From assembly GCA_910579425.1 (NCBI GenBank), contig CAJTVL010000050.1, positions 1 to 28,889 on the forward strand: 28,889 nucleotides of DNA, in the 5' to 3' direction. The notes beneath the pieces were generated by a model. It had not been told where the DNA came from and did no database searches. It saw only the letters and a program-made list of their open reading frames with translations. Each line of letters starts with the position of its first letter. Positions within the stretch are counted from its first letter, which is position 1. The translations under genes were made by a program, and so were the position numbers. The stretch comes from an uncultured Lachnospiraceae bacterium. Its GTDB lineage: Bacteria > Bacillota > Clostridia > Lachnospirales > Lachnospiraceae. Below, piece after piece: positions 22,114 through 28,889 of this stretch.

Positions 22114-23529
22114 TTATTTCACCTCCCTTCCGGATGGCTTTTTTCGGGGTGTTTCTTTCGCAGACATTCCGCCGTCTGAGAATTCCTGCAGTTCTTTGTA
22201 GGAAATCCCATTATCTAAAAGCCGTTTTTTTAATGTTTCTGACATGGTTTCCATCTTGCGGTGGTGGCCTACCACATGGGCGCTTCCATGTTCATCCGTT
22301 ACGTTATCCACTACTTCGTATTTATAGAGGGAACGGTACAGCAGTTTCCCATCCAGGTAATCCTCACCCTCGATGATCTCCATGATCTTCCGGGAACGGT
22401 CTTCCAGCTGCTTGGTAAACACTACCACCGGGTAGGCTTCCACCATGATCTGCATCAGGATGGAATCGTCCATGTTATACTTCCGTTTGGCAAGAGTCAT
22501 CATACGGCGGTAGGTACTCTCACAGGAGTTGGAGTGGATGGTGGTGCAGACCGTATGACCGGTACGGGAGCTTTCGGCTGCCGACAGGCTTTCTGCTGCT
22601 GACCGCATTTCCCCTACGCCGATCACATCCGGATGCTTTCGCAGTACCCGTTCCAGAAGGAAATCCTGGTTGATGTTCATGGAAGGGTTCTCATGGGGCC
22701 TTGTGAGCAGATGCACCACGGAGTTTAAAATATTTCCCTCATCATCCCGTTTTACCAGGTCAAACTCCCGGCTGCCTTCCTCTATGGTGATAAGGCGGCG
22801 GTTGTTTGGGACGTTGGATAAGAGCCATGCCATGATGGTTGTCTTTCCGGAACCGGTGGAACCGGCAATGCACACGGAAACCCCATAGCGGATGCAGGAG
22901 GTCAGGAAATGGAGCATCTCCGGCGTGGCGCTCCCGGAATCCAGGAGCTTTTCCTCTGAGACCGTATTCTGGTTGACGATACGGATGGAGGCATTGATCC
23001 CCACCTCTGAATCCACGATGGGCGTTTTATCCACAGAGATACGGATATTTTTATCAAGGAAACCGATGACCGATGGCATGGTATCGTCAATGACCATGCC
23101 GCAGGCGTTCAGCATACGCCGCACAACATCAATGGCATGCTGAGGGGAAGAAAATTTATCAGGGATCTTGATGCTGCGCCCGCTGTTCATGATGACCTCG
23201 ATGTCGTTATATGCGTTGATGTTCACCTCTTCCACGCCGGGCTGGTAGATCCATTTCTTCAGGAAGGAGTAGCCGGCCATGTCTTCATAAAGCCTGGCGC
23301 AGAGCTGCTCTGTAGTAAGTCCCTTGACAGCGTACTTGCGCTTGACCAGATACTGTACCATCAGCTCTTTTAGTACGGTGACGGCACGCTCTGAATCATT
23401 TTCTCCGGCACCGGCTATGGTGGAGGCATGGTTTTCGGAAAAGTAGCGCTGTACATCCTCCAGTACCTGCTCATAGGTCAGGGCACCGTTTTCCGTGGGG
23501 GCAAAGAAAATATCATTTAAGTTATTCAT
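22114..23529 (-). CDS. cpaF: CpaF/TadA-type secretion ATPase
   Basis: A 471-residue traffic ATPase. Motifs in order: Walker A GSTGSGKTT (~223-231), Asp-box-like ITIEEGSREF (~247-256), Walker B PDVIGVGEMR (~300-309), and His box TGHTVCTTIHSNS (~323-335). An N-terminal domain of ~200 residues contains KKWIYQPGVEEVNINAYNDIEVIM, typical of the CpaF subfamily. The ATG at 23529 is preceded by GGGAGG; it overlaps tadZ by 8 bases. The hexamer would power pilin polymerisation at the TadBC platform. CpaF-like enzymes also serve conjugation systems, but the neighbours point to a Tad pilus. Confidence 0.93.
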   Translation of the reverse strand: MNNLNDIFFAPTENGALTYEQVLEDVQRYFSENHASTIAGAGENDSERAVTVLKELMVQYLVKRKYAVKGLTTEQLCARLYEDMAGYSFLKKWIYQPGVEEVNINAYNDIEVIMNSGRSIKIPDKFSSPQHAIDVVRRMLNACGMVIDDTMPSVIGFLDKNIRISVDKTPIVDSEVGINASIRIVNQNTVSEEKLLDSGSATPEMLHFLTSCIRYGVSVCIAGSTGSGKTTIMAWLLSNVPNNRRLITIEEGSREFDLVKRDDEGNILNSVVHLLTRPHENPSMNINQDFLLERVLRKHPDVIGVGEMRSAAESLSAAESSRTGHTVCTTIHSNSCESTYRRMMTLAKRKYNMDDSILMQIMVEAYPVVVFTKQLEDRSRKIMEIIEGEDYLDGKLLYRSLYKYEVVDNVTDEHGSAHVVGHHRKMETMSETLKKRLLDNGISYKELQEFSDGGMSAKETPRKKPSGREVK

Positions 23530-24376
23530 CACTGTCTACCTCCCTGTATCCATCTTCCCAGTCCTGTTCATCTTCCTCCTCTCCGTATTCACTGTCTTCA
23601 TATTCCGCCTCATAAGCTTCCTCTTCCTGACGCTCTGCAGCTTCCATCTGCTCCAGGGCATCCAGGACCTTATTTAAGGATGCAGTATATTTGGAGTTGC
23701 AGTATTTGATGGCCTGGAACATGCCCCCTTCGGTGGCACAGCGGTCAATCTCCTTCCCATAAGGCAGCAGGCCGTCAAACCCGCCGATGATATATCCCAT
23801 TTCATCAAAGGCGTGGAAAGGGCGGGCCATGCCTGCAAAGGTCATGTGCTCATGGTAGTGGAAACGCCCGTCCGCCAGCAGAGGCTGGTGGGCCTTCAGG
23901 TAATTGATGCCCTTCAGATCCGGAGTCACAATACGAAGTACCAGATCCCCGGACTCAATGGCGGCCGGCGTGAATACGTTGGTCATAGCAGAACCACAGT
24001 CCAGGATGACATAATCCACCAGCCTTTTTGCAGAGGAAATAAGCTGTAAAACCATCTGGTAATCTGTTTCCGGATAGCTTAACGGGTTCTCTCCGGCACA
24101 GTATCCCATAAGGCCGATATAGGGATAATTTTTCAGCACCGTTACATGGCTGGCTACCAGGGACGTATCGATCTCCACGCTGGTCAGCACCTGCCCGATG
24201 GAAACGGCAGTGGTGGTGATCTGCTCCGGGAGCCAGACCGGGAGCATGGGGATGCCAGGCTCCCCGCTTATGATGATGGCTTTTCGTTTGTCACGGGTCA
24301 GCGCTTTGGCAAGGATACAGCAGAACATGGATTTGCCGCTGCCAGGGCTGCCCCAGACCGTGATTATTTTGGACAT
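23522..24376 (-). CDS. tadZ: TadZ/CpaE-like P-loop ATPase
   Basis: A 284-residue protein with a P-loop near the N-terminus (GSPGSGKS, residues 9-16) and a Walker B-like VILDCG (~123-128) with a following SAMTN, as in MinD/ParA relatives. The classic N-terminal receiver-like domain of TadZ is absent, so this is a short form. The C-terminal ~35 residues are extremely acidic. The ATG at 24376 has GGAGG about 10 bases upstream; the longer frame is not supported. In known systems TadZ places the pilus machinery in the cell. It lies between cpaB and cpaF, as in many Firmicutes Tad loci. Confidence 0.8.
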   Translation of the reverse strand: MSKIITVWGSPGSGKSMFCCILAKALTRDKRKAIIISGEPGIPMLPVWLPEQITTTAVSIGQVLTSVEIDTSLVASHVTVLKNYPYIGLMGYCAGENPLSYPETDYQMVLQLISSAKRLVDYVILDCGSAMTNVFTPAAIESGDLVLRIVTPDLKGINYLKAHQPLLADGRFHYHEHMTFAGMARPFHAFDEMGYIIGGFDGLLPYGKEIDRCATEGGMFQAIKYCNSKYTASLNKVLDALEQMEAAERQEEEAYEAEYEDSEYGEEEDEQDWEDGYREVDSDE

Positions 24377-24404
24377 GGAAACCATTCCTCCTTTCTGCCT
24401 GCGG

Positions 24405-25289
24405 TCAGGTCTTGTTGTCCGGATTATTTTCTGAACCATTTTTGCTGCTGTTTCCGGTTTCATTTTCTTCAGCAGAAGCAGATTCTTCCCCATTTTCTTC
24501 CGCATTGCCGGTTTCGGAACCCTCCGCTTCTCCTTCCTCTGCCATATCCTCCGTTTCCTCTTCTGAAGGCTCCGGGAAATAGATTTCCTGCAGAATCGCT
24601 TCCTGTTCTGTCAGGAGTTCCTCTGCCAGCTTTTCATTGCCCCGGGAGATCAGGGCCACATGGGCAACCCCGTCATTTTCCAGGGAGGTGATGACCCGTG
24701 CCTGTTCCGGGCTTGCCAGCACCGTGATGGTAGCAGACTGCTGCTTTTCCTCATCCTCCACCGGTTCCTTTGCGTTGTCCACGTTGACACCTTTGGCATC
24801 TGTGACGGAAAGCACCCGGACGAAGCGTAGCTCAGGAACTTCCTCCGCCACATCCAGGAAATGGTATATACGGATGATGTCGCCCGGCTGCAGTTTGTCA
24901 GACAGACCGGAAGCCAGTGTCTTAACGGTCAGGGAAATGGCTACTTTCCCAGAGGGGATGTTGTTTAAAGCCACATCCGAGGAGACTGGGACAGTGCTGA
25001 TCTTGGAAGTCAGGATATAATCGCCCTGGGATAAGTCTGCAGTGGCATAAAGCCCTTTCACGTCATCAAAGGTGTGGGCGATATTGGGAGGCAGGTTGTA
25101 GCTCCCGACTTCCACAGTCTCTGTATTGTCCGCTGAGAGCTGTTCTCCTTTCAGCACGGGTTTTGTGATCCGGACAATCTCAGTCTTGCCATTGGTCTGC
25201 CTGGCAATGGTGGGCAGGGCGACAAAGGCGATAGCGGCTGCCAGCAGGATACTGAGCAGGCCGAAGATAAAGCGGTTATTCAGTTTCAT
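24405..25289 (-). CDS. cpaB: CpaB/RcpC-like pilus assembly protein with SAF domain
   Basis: A 294-residue protein. An N-terminal membrane anchor (~6-25) is followed by a SAF domain (VRITKPVLKGEQLSADN, then GLYATADLSQGDYILTSKIS) and the RcpC-type second domain (VAISLTVKTLASGLSDKLQPGDIIRIYH, then VLASPEQARVI). The last ~55 residues are a Glu/Gly/Asn-rich disordered tail. The ATG at 25289 has AGGAG 8 bases upstream. CpaB bridges the platform to the cell surface. In monoderms it cannot reach a secretin and may interact with peptidoglycan instead. Confidence 0.85.
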   Translation of the reverse strand: MKLNNRFIFGLLSILLAAAIAFVALPTIARQTNGKTEIVRITKPVLKGEQLSADNTETVEVGSYNLPPNIAHTFDDVKGLYATADLSQGDYILTSKISTVPVSSDVALNNIPSGKVAISLTVKTLASGLSDKLQPGDIIRIYHFLDVAEEVPELRFVRVLSVTDAKGVNVDNAKEPVEDEEKQQSATITVLASPEQARVITSLENDGVAHVALISRGNEKLAEELLTEQEAILQEIYFPEPSEEETEDMAEEGEAEGSETGNAEENGEESASAEENETGNSSKNGSENNPDNKT

Positions 25290-25376
25290 GTTTTTCACTC
25301 CTGTCATTTAAAATATGGATCTGCCGCTGGTTCTGCCGGGTAAGGCAGATGGTGTGATTCCATAAGGCAGATAAAG

Positions 25377-25868
25377 TTATAGGATTGCAGTTACTGTAAC
25401 GATCAGGCTTCCGATCATCAGAAAGGGTACAAAGGGCAGGGAGAGCATATCCTTTTTTCTCTGGTGCCTCACTGCCAGGGAAACACAGGCCGCAAGGCCG
25501 GAGGCAATAAGCAGGACAGACAGCATACGGGCAGGGCCGTAGATAAACCCCATGACTGCTGCCAGCTTGATATCCCCGCCCCCGATGCCGGCGCCCTCCT
25601 TTGACAGCATTGCAGCGGCCAGTAAGATCACAAAGCCTGCTGCCGCCCCCATAAAAGAGTATAAAAACAGGAGCGGCAGAAGGGCGGTTCCGAATGCACC
25701 TGTGCGGATCATGGGCGCAGCAAGGGCAAAGGGAAGGAAAAGCAGGAGCGCCCGGTCGGGCACCCGCTTCTTTTTCAGGTCGTATGCGGCAAATCCAGCG
25801 ATGCACGCAAAGGCCAGCAGCTCATAAACAAAAAGAATATGGCTATTCACGGTTGGTATACCAGTCAT
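25377..25868 (-). CDS. A24 prepilin peptidase, TadV/CpaA-like
   Basis: A 163-residue polytopic membrane protein with about five to six hydrophobic segments. It carries the two catalytic aspartates of the A24 family: Asp30 in AAYDLKKKRVPD and Asp99 in GGGDIKL. It lacks the N-terminal methylase domain, as TadV/CpaA enzymes do. The start is uncertain: the ATG at 25868 lacks a strong ribosome binding site and lies inside the end of the surface-protein gene, so translation is probably coupled. It would process the pilin or pseudopilins of this operon. The operon's canonical pilin substrate is not obvious. Confidence 0.82.
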   Translation of the reverse strand: MTGIPTVNSHILFVYELLAFACIAGFAAYDLKKKRVPDRALLLFLPFALAAPMIRTGAFGTALLPLLFLYSFMGAAAGFVILLAAAMLSKEGAGIGGGDIKLAAVMGFIYGPARMLSVLLIASGLAACVSLAVRHQRKKDMLSLPFVPFLMIGSLIVTVTAIL

Positions 25869-27540
25869 CAAACACGCTCTGGTGGATGGTGATGTAGTCA
25901 TTCAGGTTGACCGAGAGCATTCCGTCCGGTGTCCATGCGTCCCATACCTGGGTATATACCACATAGCTTGTGCTGTCCGGAAACCATACCGGTGTGAAAT
26001 GCACGGTGCGCCCGTAGGTGGAAAACTCATTGGGCTGGAAGGCAAATTTTGCACTGCGTCCGCTGGAAACACGCTGCAGGAGCCGCAGGTAGGTATTATA
26101 TTGAAACTCCGGAAATACGGAAAAGGCAGTCTGCGGGTTGCTGTGGTGCCCATCCGGTGAGTTTGTGGATAGTGTGGCCCGTACTTCTGTTTTGACGCCG
26201 TACCCGCTCTTCATGTCCTTCCCGTTTGCTGTCGGCACGATATCATCCGGCATTAAAGTCATGGTGCCGCTGATGGAGGCAGAATAGCTGGTATAGTCAT
26301 ATTCCCAGTCTCCACGGTCTACCCAGTGGCCGTCATCCTCTCCATGGCTGCACCACTGCCAGTCAGGAACCCAGTAACAGCTCCAGACGCCCCAGCTTGC
26401 ACTGAGTTTCTGTGGGTTCACCGGGAGGGCAGGGACAGAATAACCGGGATTGATGTCCGTAGCCAAAGGGTCAGGCGGTATCTTTTCATTTAAGTCCACA
26501 ATTTTCGCCACAAAGGTATCCTGGGCGGTAAAGCCGCTGCTTAACGTCACCGTGATGGTAATGGTCTGGGGTGTAGGGGGCGTGTGCCATTTCACCCATA
26601 CCAGCTGAGAGTCGTGGGCTGGTATGACAATGTTCCGGACGGTGTAGCTCCTTCCCATAATATGGAAGGTGACCGTTGCCGGGTTGTCCGGAGTCAACCG
26701 TCCATTCGTCTGCAGACGGATGGCAGTGATCACATCAGTATCCACCCGGTATTCCACATCCGGCGCTTCGATCTCCCCGCCGGGTTCTTCCATTTCTTCA
26801 AACCAGACAATGCCGATCCCCAGGGCGTTTATGATATCTGCGTTGGACTGTATTCCCCGCCTGCCTCCGCCCCAGGCCGGAAATCCAAGGTCACTGTATT
26901 CCAGGAACAGGGCGAGGGGGAGATTCTGGAACGCTACCGAGGGCAGCTTACTCCGCAGGGAGCCGCCGGAAAGCTGGTCGTAGAGTGCTGCCTCTGTTGC
27001 CGTAAAGGCGTATTTTGCCCCGTTAAAAGTGACGTAGGCAATGGGTTCTAAAAGGATCTTATATTCTCCTGACAGCATACGCTCATAACTGACGCCTGCG
27101 GCATCCGCCACCATCATGCAGGCGTACTCCGAACAGAAATAGCGCTTGATGGCTTCAATGGTGGCAGGCCGACTGTTGCTGGTTATGATGGCCGGCATGG
27201 AATAGGCGGGCTGGCGGCAGTTATAGGGAACGCCGGACTGTAAGGAGAGCGAAGCCCCATCCCGGTACTGGATCTTGTTCACCTTGCCGAAATGAAGCAT
27301 TGCGGAGGACTGGCTTCGGTTGGCGAAATCCACCGGCGTACTCACGGCAGCTCCGGACTGGGCATCCACCACCGTTACCCTTACCCCGTCATTTCCGGGA
27401 GACCAGAAGTTGGTGGAAGTGCCCTGGTTCATGTTGCCTCCTCCTCCATCAAGGTTGCCCTGTCCGGAAGCAAGAGCCTGTGAGGAACACAGGCAGAGCA
27501 GAAGGGCGGCAGAGCAGAGGAGGGCATAAAAGCGTTTCAA
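25843..27540 (-). CDS. Large secreted surface protein of the Tad locus
   Basis: A 565-residue protein with a classic signal peptide (~1-25, MKRFYALLCSAALLLCLCSS, cleavage after ALA). The mature part has a Gly/Asn-rich start, a ~200-residue domain with YFCSEYACMMVADAAGVSYERML, an Ig-like segment (~270-360, with RLTPDNPATVTFHI and QLVWVKWHTPP), and a Trp-rich C-terminal region (GVWSCYWVPDWQWC). No LPxTG or lipobox is seen. The start is TTG with a GGAG site about 11 bases upstream. Its place in the operon suggests a pilus-associated adhesin or a shell component. I do not recognise a named family. Confidence 0.72.
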   Translation of the reverse strand: MKRFYALLCSAALLLCLCSSQALASGQGNLDGGGGNMNQGTSTNFWSPGNDGVRVTVVDAQSGAAVSTPVDFANRSQSSAMLHFGKVNKIQYRDGASLSLQSGVPYNCRQPAYSMPAIITSNSRPATIEAIKRYFCSEYACMMVADAAGVSYERMLSGEYKILLEPIAYVTFNGAKYAFTATEAALYDQLSGGSLRSKLPSVAFQNLPLALFLEYSDLGFPAWGGGRRGIQSNADIINALGIGIVWFEEMEEPGGEIEAPDVEYRVDTDVITAIRLQTNGRLTPDNPATVTFHIMGRSYTVRNIVIPAHDSQLVWVKWHTPPTPQTITITVTLSSGFTAQDTFVAKIVDLNEKIPPDPLATDINPGYSVPALPVNPQKLSASWGVWSCYWVPDWQWCSHGEDDGHWVDRGDWEYDYTSYSASISGTMTLMPDDIVPTANGKDMKSGYGVKTEVRATLSTNSPDGHHSNPQTAFSVFPEFQYNTYLRLLQRVSSGRSAKFAFQPNEFSTYGRTVHFTPVWFPDSTSYVVYTQVWDAWTPDGMLSVNLNDYITIHQSVFDDWYTNRE

Positions 27541-27614
27541 ACAATATCACACTCCAATCTTTTTATGTGACAGAAAAACGTATTGCCGATGTGTTTTCTG
27601 TGGGTTGATGCACA

Positions 27615-27643
27615 AAAGAAAACCACCATCGGGAGGCGGTTTT
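27615..27643 (-). terminator. Intrinsic terminator after the DUF6550 gene
   Basis: On the minus strand AAAACCGCC and GGTGGTTTT pair around CTCCCGA (one mismatch), followed by TTTTCTTTT. The surface-protein gene begins about 75 bases further on. Confidence 0.65.
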
Positions 27644-27691
27644 CCGGTTTCAGTATTCAGTTGTGTATCTGTGATACTCTGCAGAGCATCA

Positions 27692-28270
27692 TCAGTTCCC
27701 CATGTTCCCGACCATCTTGCTGGGGTCTCCGCTGCTGTCTATGGAAGACTGGTTGACCTGTCCGGGAACTACCCAGCCGAATACGGGATCGTATACGGCG
27801 CCATTTTCGTTGGTGGAACCAGCTGCAGGGGCATCTTCCTTTCCGGTCTCTGTGGGTGCGGACGCTGTCTCAGGGGCCGGATTCACAGGATGCTCTCCGC
27901 CCGGATCTGCCGTAATGGTCTTGCCTTCCGGGGGCGGGGGAGGTGTTTCATCCTTTGTTTCTGCAGGAACAAAATCCATCACAATATCCTGTTCGGATTC
28001 TTCCGCTACCTTCGGGTATTCTTCCAGTTTTTCCTCCGCACTGTTCTGACCGGGGATGCCGGCATCTGTATGTACCCGGGAATCTCCAGTGGGATCCGTG
28101 ATATCCGGGGTATCCTTCCATTCTTCCTGAACGGTATCCGGGGGCTGTTCATCCGGCTGGAAGTCGGTCTTTGTATCCCGGCTCACCAGCCAGCAGACGG
28201 CGAGGATGGCAACACAGGAAACAGAAAGGACTGAGACAAGGAATCCTTTGGATCTTAAAATTTTCTTCAT
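27692..28270 (-). CDS. DUF6550 family anchored protein
   Basis: A 192-residue protein with an N-terminal membrane anchor (MKKILRSKGFLVSVLSVSCVAIL...). A long acidic, proline-rich disordered region follows (DETPPPPPEGKT and similar). The conserved C-terminal motif is VYDPVFGWVVPG with a final SKMVGNMG. That end is the hallmark of DUF6550 proteins, which occur in Lachnospiraceae elements beside secretion genes. A GGAG site precedes the ATG. It probably sits on the outer face of the membrane. Function unknown. Confidence 0.78.
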   Translation of the reverse strand: MKKILRSKGFLVSVLSVSCVAILAVCWLVSRDTKTDFQPDEQPPDTVQEEWKDTPDITDPTGDSRVHTDAGIPGQNSAEEKLEEYPKVAEESEQDIVMDFVPAETKDETPPPPPEGKTITADPGGEHPVNPAPETASAPTETGKEDAPAAGSTNENGAVYDPVFGWVVPGQVNQSSIDSSGDPSKMVGNMGN

Positions 28271-28372
28271 ATAGCAGTCATCTCCTTTTTTCTTTCTGTA
28301 TATCCCTTACGGTTTTAAAGTAAGGTTTTTCAACAGAAAATGAAATATAATGGGACATTGGCAGTCCGGCTG

Positions 28373-28489
28373 TCATAAACTGCTGCCTGCTGCCCTGCGG
28401 CGTCCGATGAAGCGGAAAGCCAGGAATCCGGCAAGAGCCGTGAAAAGGGTGGTGAGAATGAATTTTTTGGATGTAAACAGTTTCTTCAT
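28373..28489 (-). CDS. 38-aa single-TM peptide
   Basis: A small frame, MKKLFTSKKFILTTLFTALAG and so on, ending RRRAAGSSL. An AAGGAG site lies 9 bases before the ATG. It consists of a basic start, one hydrophobic helix (~10-27) and a basic tail. Its first residues closely match those of the DUF6550 protein directly downstream (MKKILRSKGFLVSVL), so it may be a partial duplication of that anchor. No family is known to me. Confidence 0.55.
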   Translation of the reverse strand: MKKLFTSKKFILTTLFTALAGFLAFRFIGRRRAAGSSL

Positions 28490-28535
28490 AAGAGTAAGCT
28501 CCTTTCATAGCTGGCGGCTGTCTGTCTTTTGCAGC

Positions 28536-28889
28536 CTAAAATTTGGTGTTGTGGTAGCCGGTCAGTTCCACGGGCCGGGTAATGGCAGGATAGGAGTGGC
28601 CGAACATGTAGACATAGAACTCGACATTGCAGGTGAACACATACTCCACCCGGTCGCCTGTCACATGGAACGAAAGTCGGATATCCCTTACCCGGTAGTC
28701 ATCCGTGGAGAGAGGGATCTTGCTGGCGAGGCCGTCTGTCACCATGTCTTCCAGCATGGCGGTATAATCGCTGCTGGAGTAGAGGGTATTTAAGTATTCG
28801 CTGAAATTGGTCTCCCTCTGGGAACGGTAGGTATCTGCATAGATGCTGGCGCTCAGGTTGTTCAGCTCCATCTTTGCGCCATTGCGGAT
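28536..28889 (-). CDS. C-terminal part of an unknown protein, partial
   Basis: The frame is open to the window edge, so the start is outside; an internal ATG at 28871 has no ribosome binding site. About 117 residues are visible, with SYADT-like helical segments and a beta-rich end (DIRLSFHVTGDRVEYVFTCNVEFYVYMFG). The extracellular-looking, aromatic-rich end and its place at the head of the visible Tad operon suggest a TadE-like pseudopilin or other surface component. The sequence shown is not enough to assign a family. Confidence 0.6.
   Translation of the reverse strand: MRNGAKMELNNLSASIYADTYRSQRETNFSEYLNTLYSSSDYTAMLEDMVTDGLASKIPLSTDDYRVRDIRLSFHVTGDRVEYVFTCNVEFYVYMFGHSYPAITRPVELTGYHNTKF

Noticed and set aside
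25276..25806. 176-aa minus-strand open frame
   Set aside because: It is a frame-shifted reading of the A24 peptidase gene, which has the catalytic aspartates in its own frame.
27669..27690. GATACTCTGCAGAGCATC near-palindrome after the DUF6550 stop
   Set aside because: It is short, has a mismatch, is unique in the window, and sits between a stop codon and a terminator. There is no evidence that it is a site.
28305..28330. CCTTAC/GTAAGG hairpin with a T-run on the plus strand
   Set aside because: There is no plus-strand gene upstream that it could terminate, and on the minus strand it has no T-run. The stem is only 6 bp.
1..28889. CRISPR array, transposase, integrase or relaxase
   Set aside because: No spaced repeats or such protein motifs are visible in any supported frame.

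Overview
The window looks like part of a large mobile or otherwise accessory element in a low- to mid-GC Gram-positive, most likely a Clostridia/Lachnospiraceae gut anaerobe. The reasons are strong AGGAGG ribosome binding sites, several GTG/TTG starts, many short intrinsic terminators, and protein families common in Lachnospiraceae elements (YxeA, DUF932, DUF4313, DUF5688, DUF6133, DUF6550). Family names come from recognising the sequences, not from a database search. No tRNA, rRNA, CRISPR array, transposase or integrase is visible.

Region A (1-4182, plus strand except one gene): the end of a bacitracin/lantibiotic-type ABC export or immunity operon (ATPase tail, two permeases, YxeA-like protein). 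It is followed by a Tn916-like regulatory cassette: a divergent XRE repressor, a long structured intergenic region, an Orf7-like sigma factor and a 60-aa helix-turn-helix protein. No excisionase or integrase follows. The region ends at a bidirectional terminator where it meets the rest of the window head-on.

Region B (4222-16735, minus strand): a tightly packed DNA-metabolism and hypothetical-gene array, read from a near-consensus promoter at 16707-16735. In transcription order it holds a structured leader with an attenuator-like hairpin, an SSB-like protein, a membrane protein, a DUF932 protein, a cysteine-containing protein whose C-terminal tail matches that of the SSB, a compact sigma-like factor, small hypotheticals, a DUF5688 protein, a protein with a DUF4942-like C-terminus, a 1016-aa adenine methyltransferase-helicase fusion, and five small accessory genes. 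Intrinsic terminators lie just upstream of several start codons inside this co-directional array, which suggests attenuation or processive antitermination.

Region C (16847-19516, minus strand): a regulatory block with a Cys-rich small protein, a zinc-finger protein, a second sigma-like factor, a hypothetical and a two-TM membrane protein. Upstream lies an AT-rich, palindrome-rich gap.

Region D (19684-28889, minus strand): a Tad/type IVc pilus-like operon. In transcription order it has a partial unknown gene, a 38-aa membrane peptide, a DUF6550 protein, a 565-aa secreted surface protein, an A24 prepilin peptidase, CpaB (SAF domain), a TadZ-like ATPase, CpaF, TadB, TadC, a basic protein and a DUF6133 pilin-like protein, ending in a strong terminator. 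There is no secretin, as expected for a monoderm host. B and C plausibly handle maintenance, DNA protection and regulation, while D builds a surface filament or secretion apparatus for attachment or transfer; that functional link is inference.
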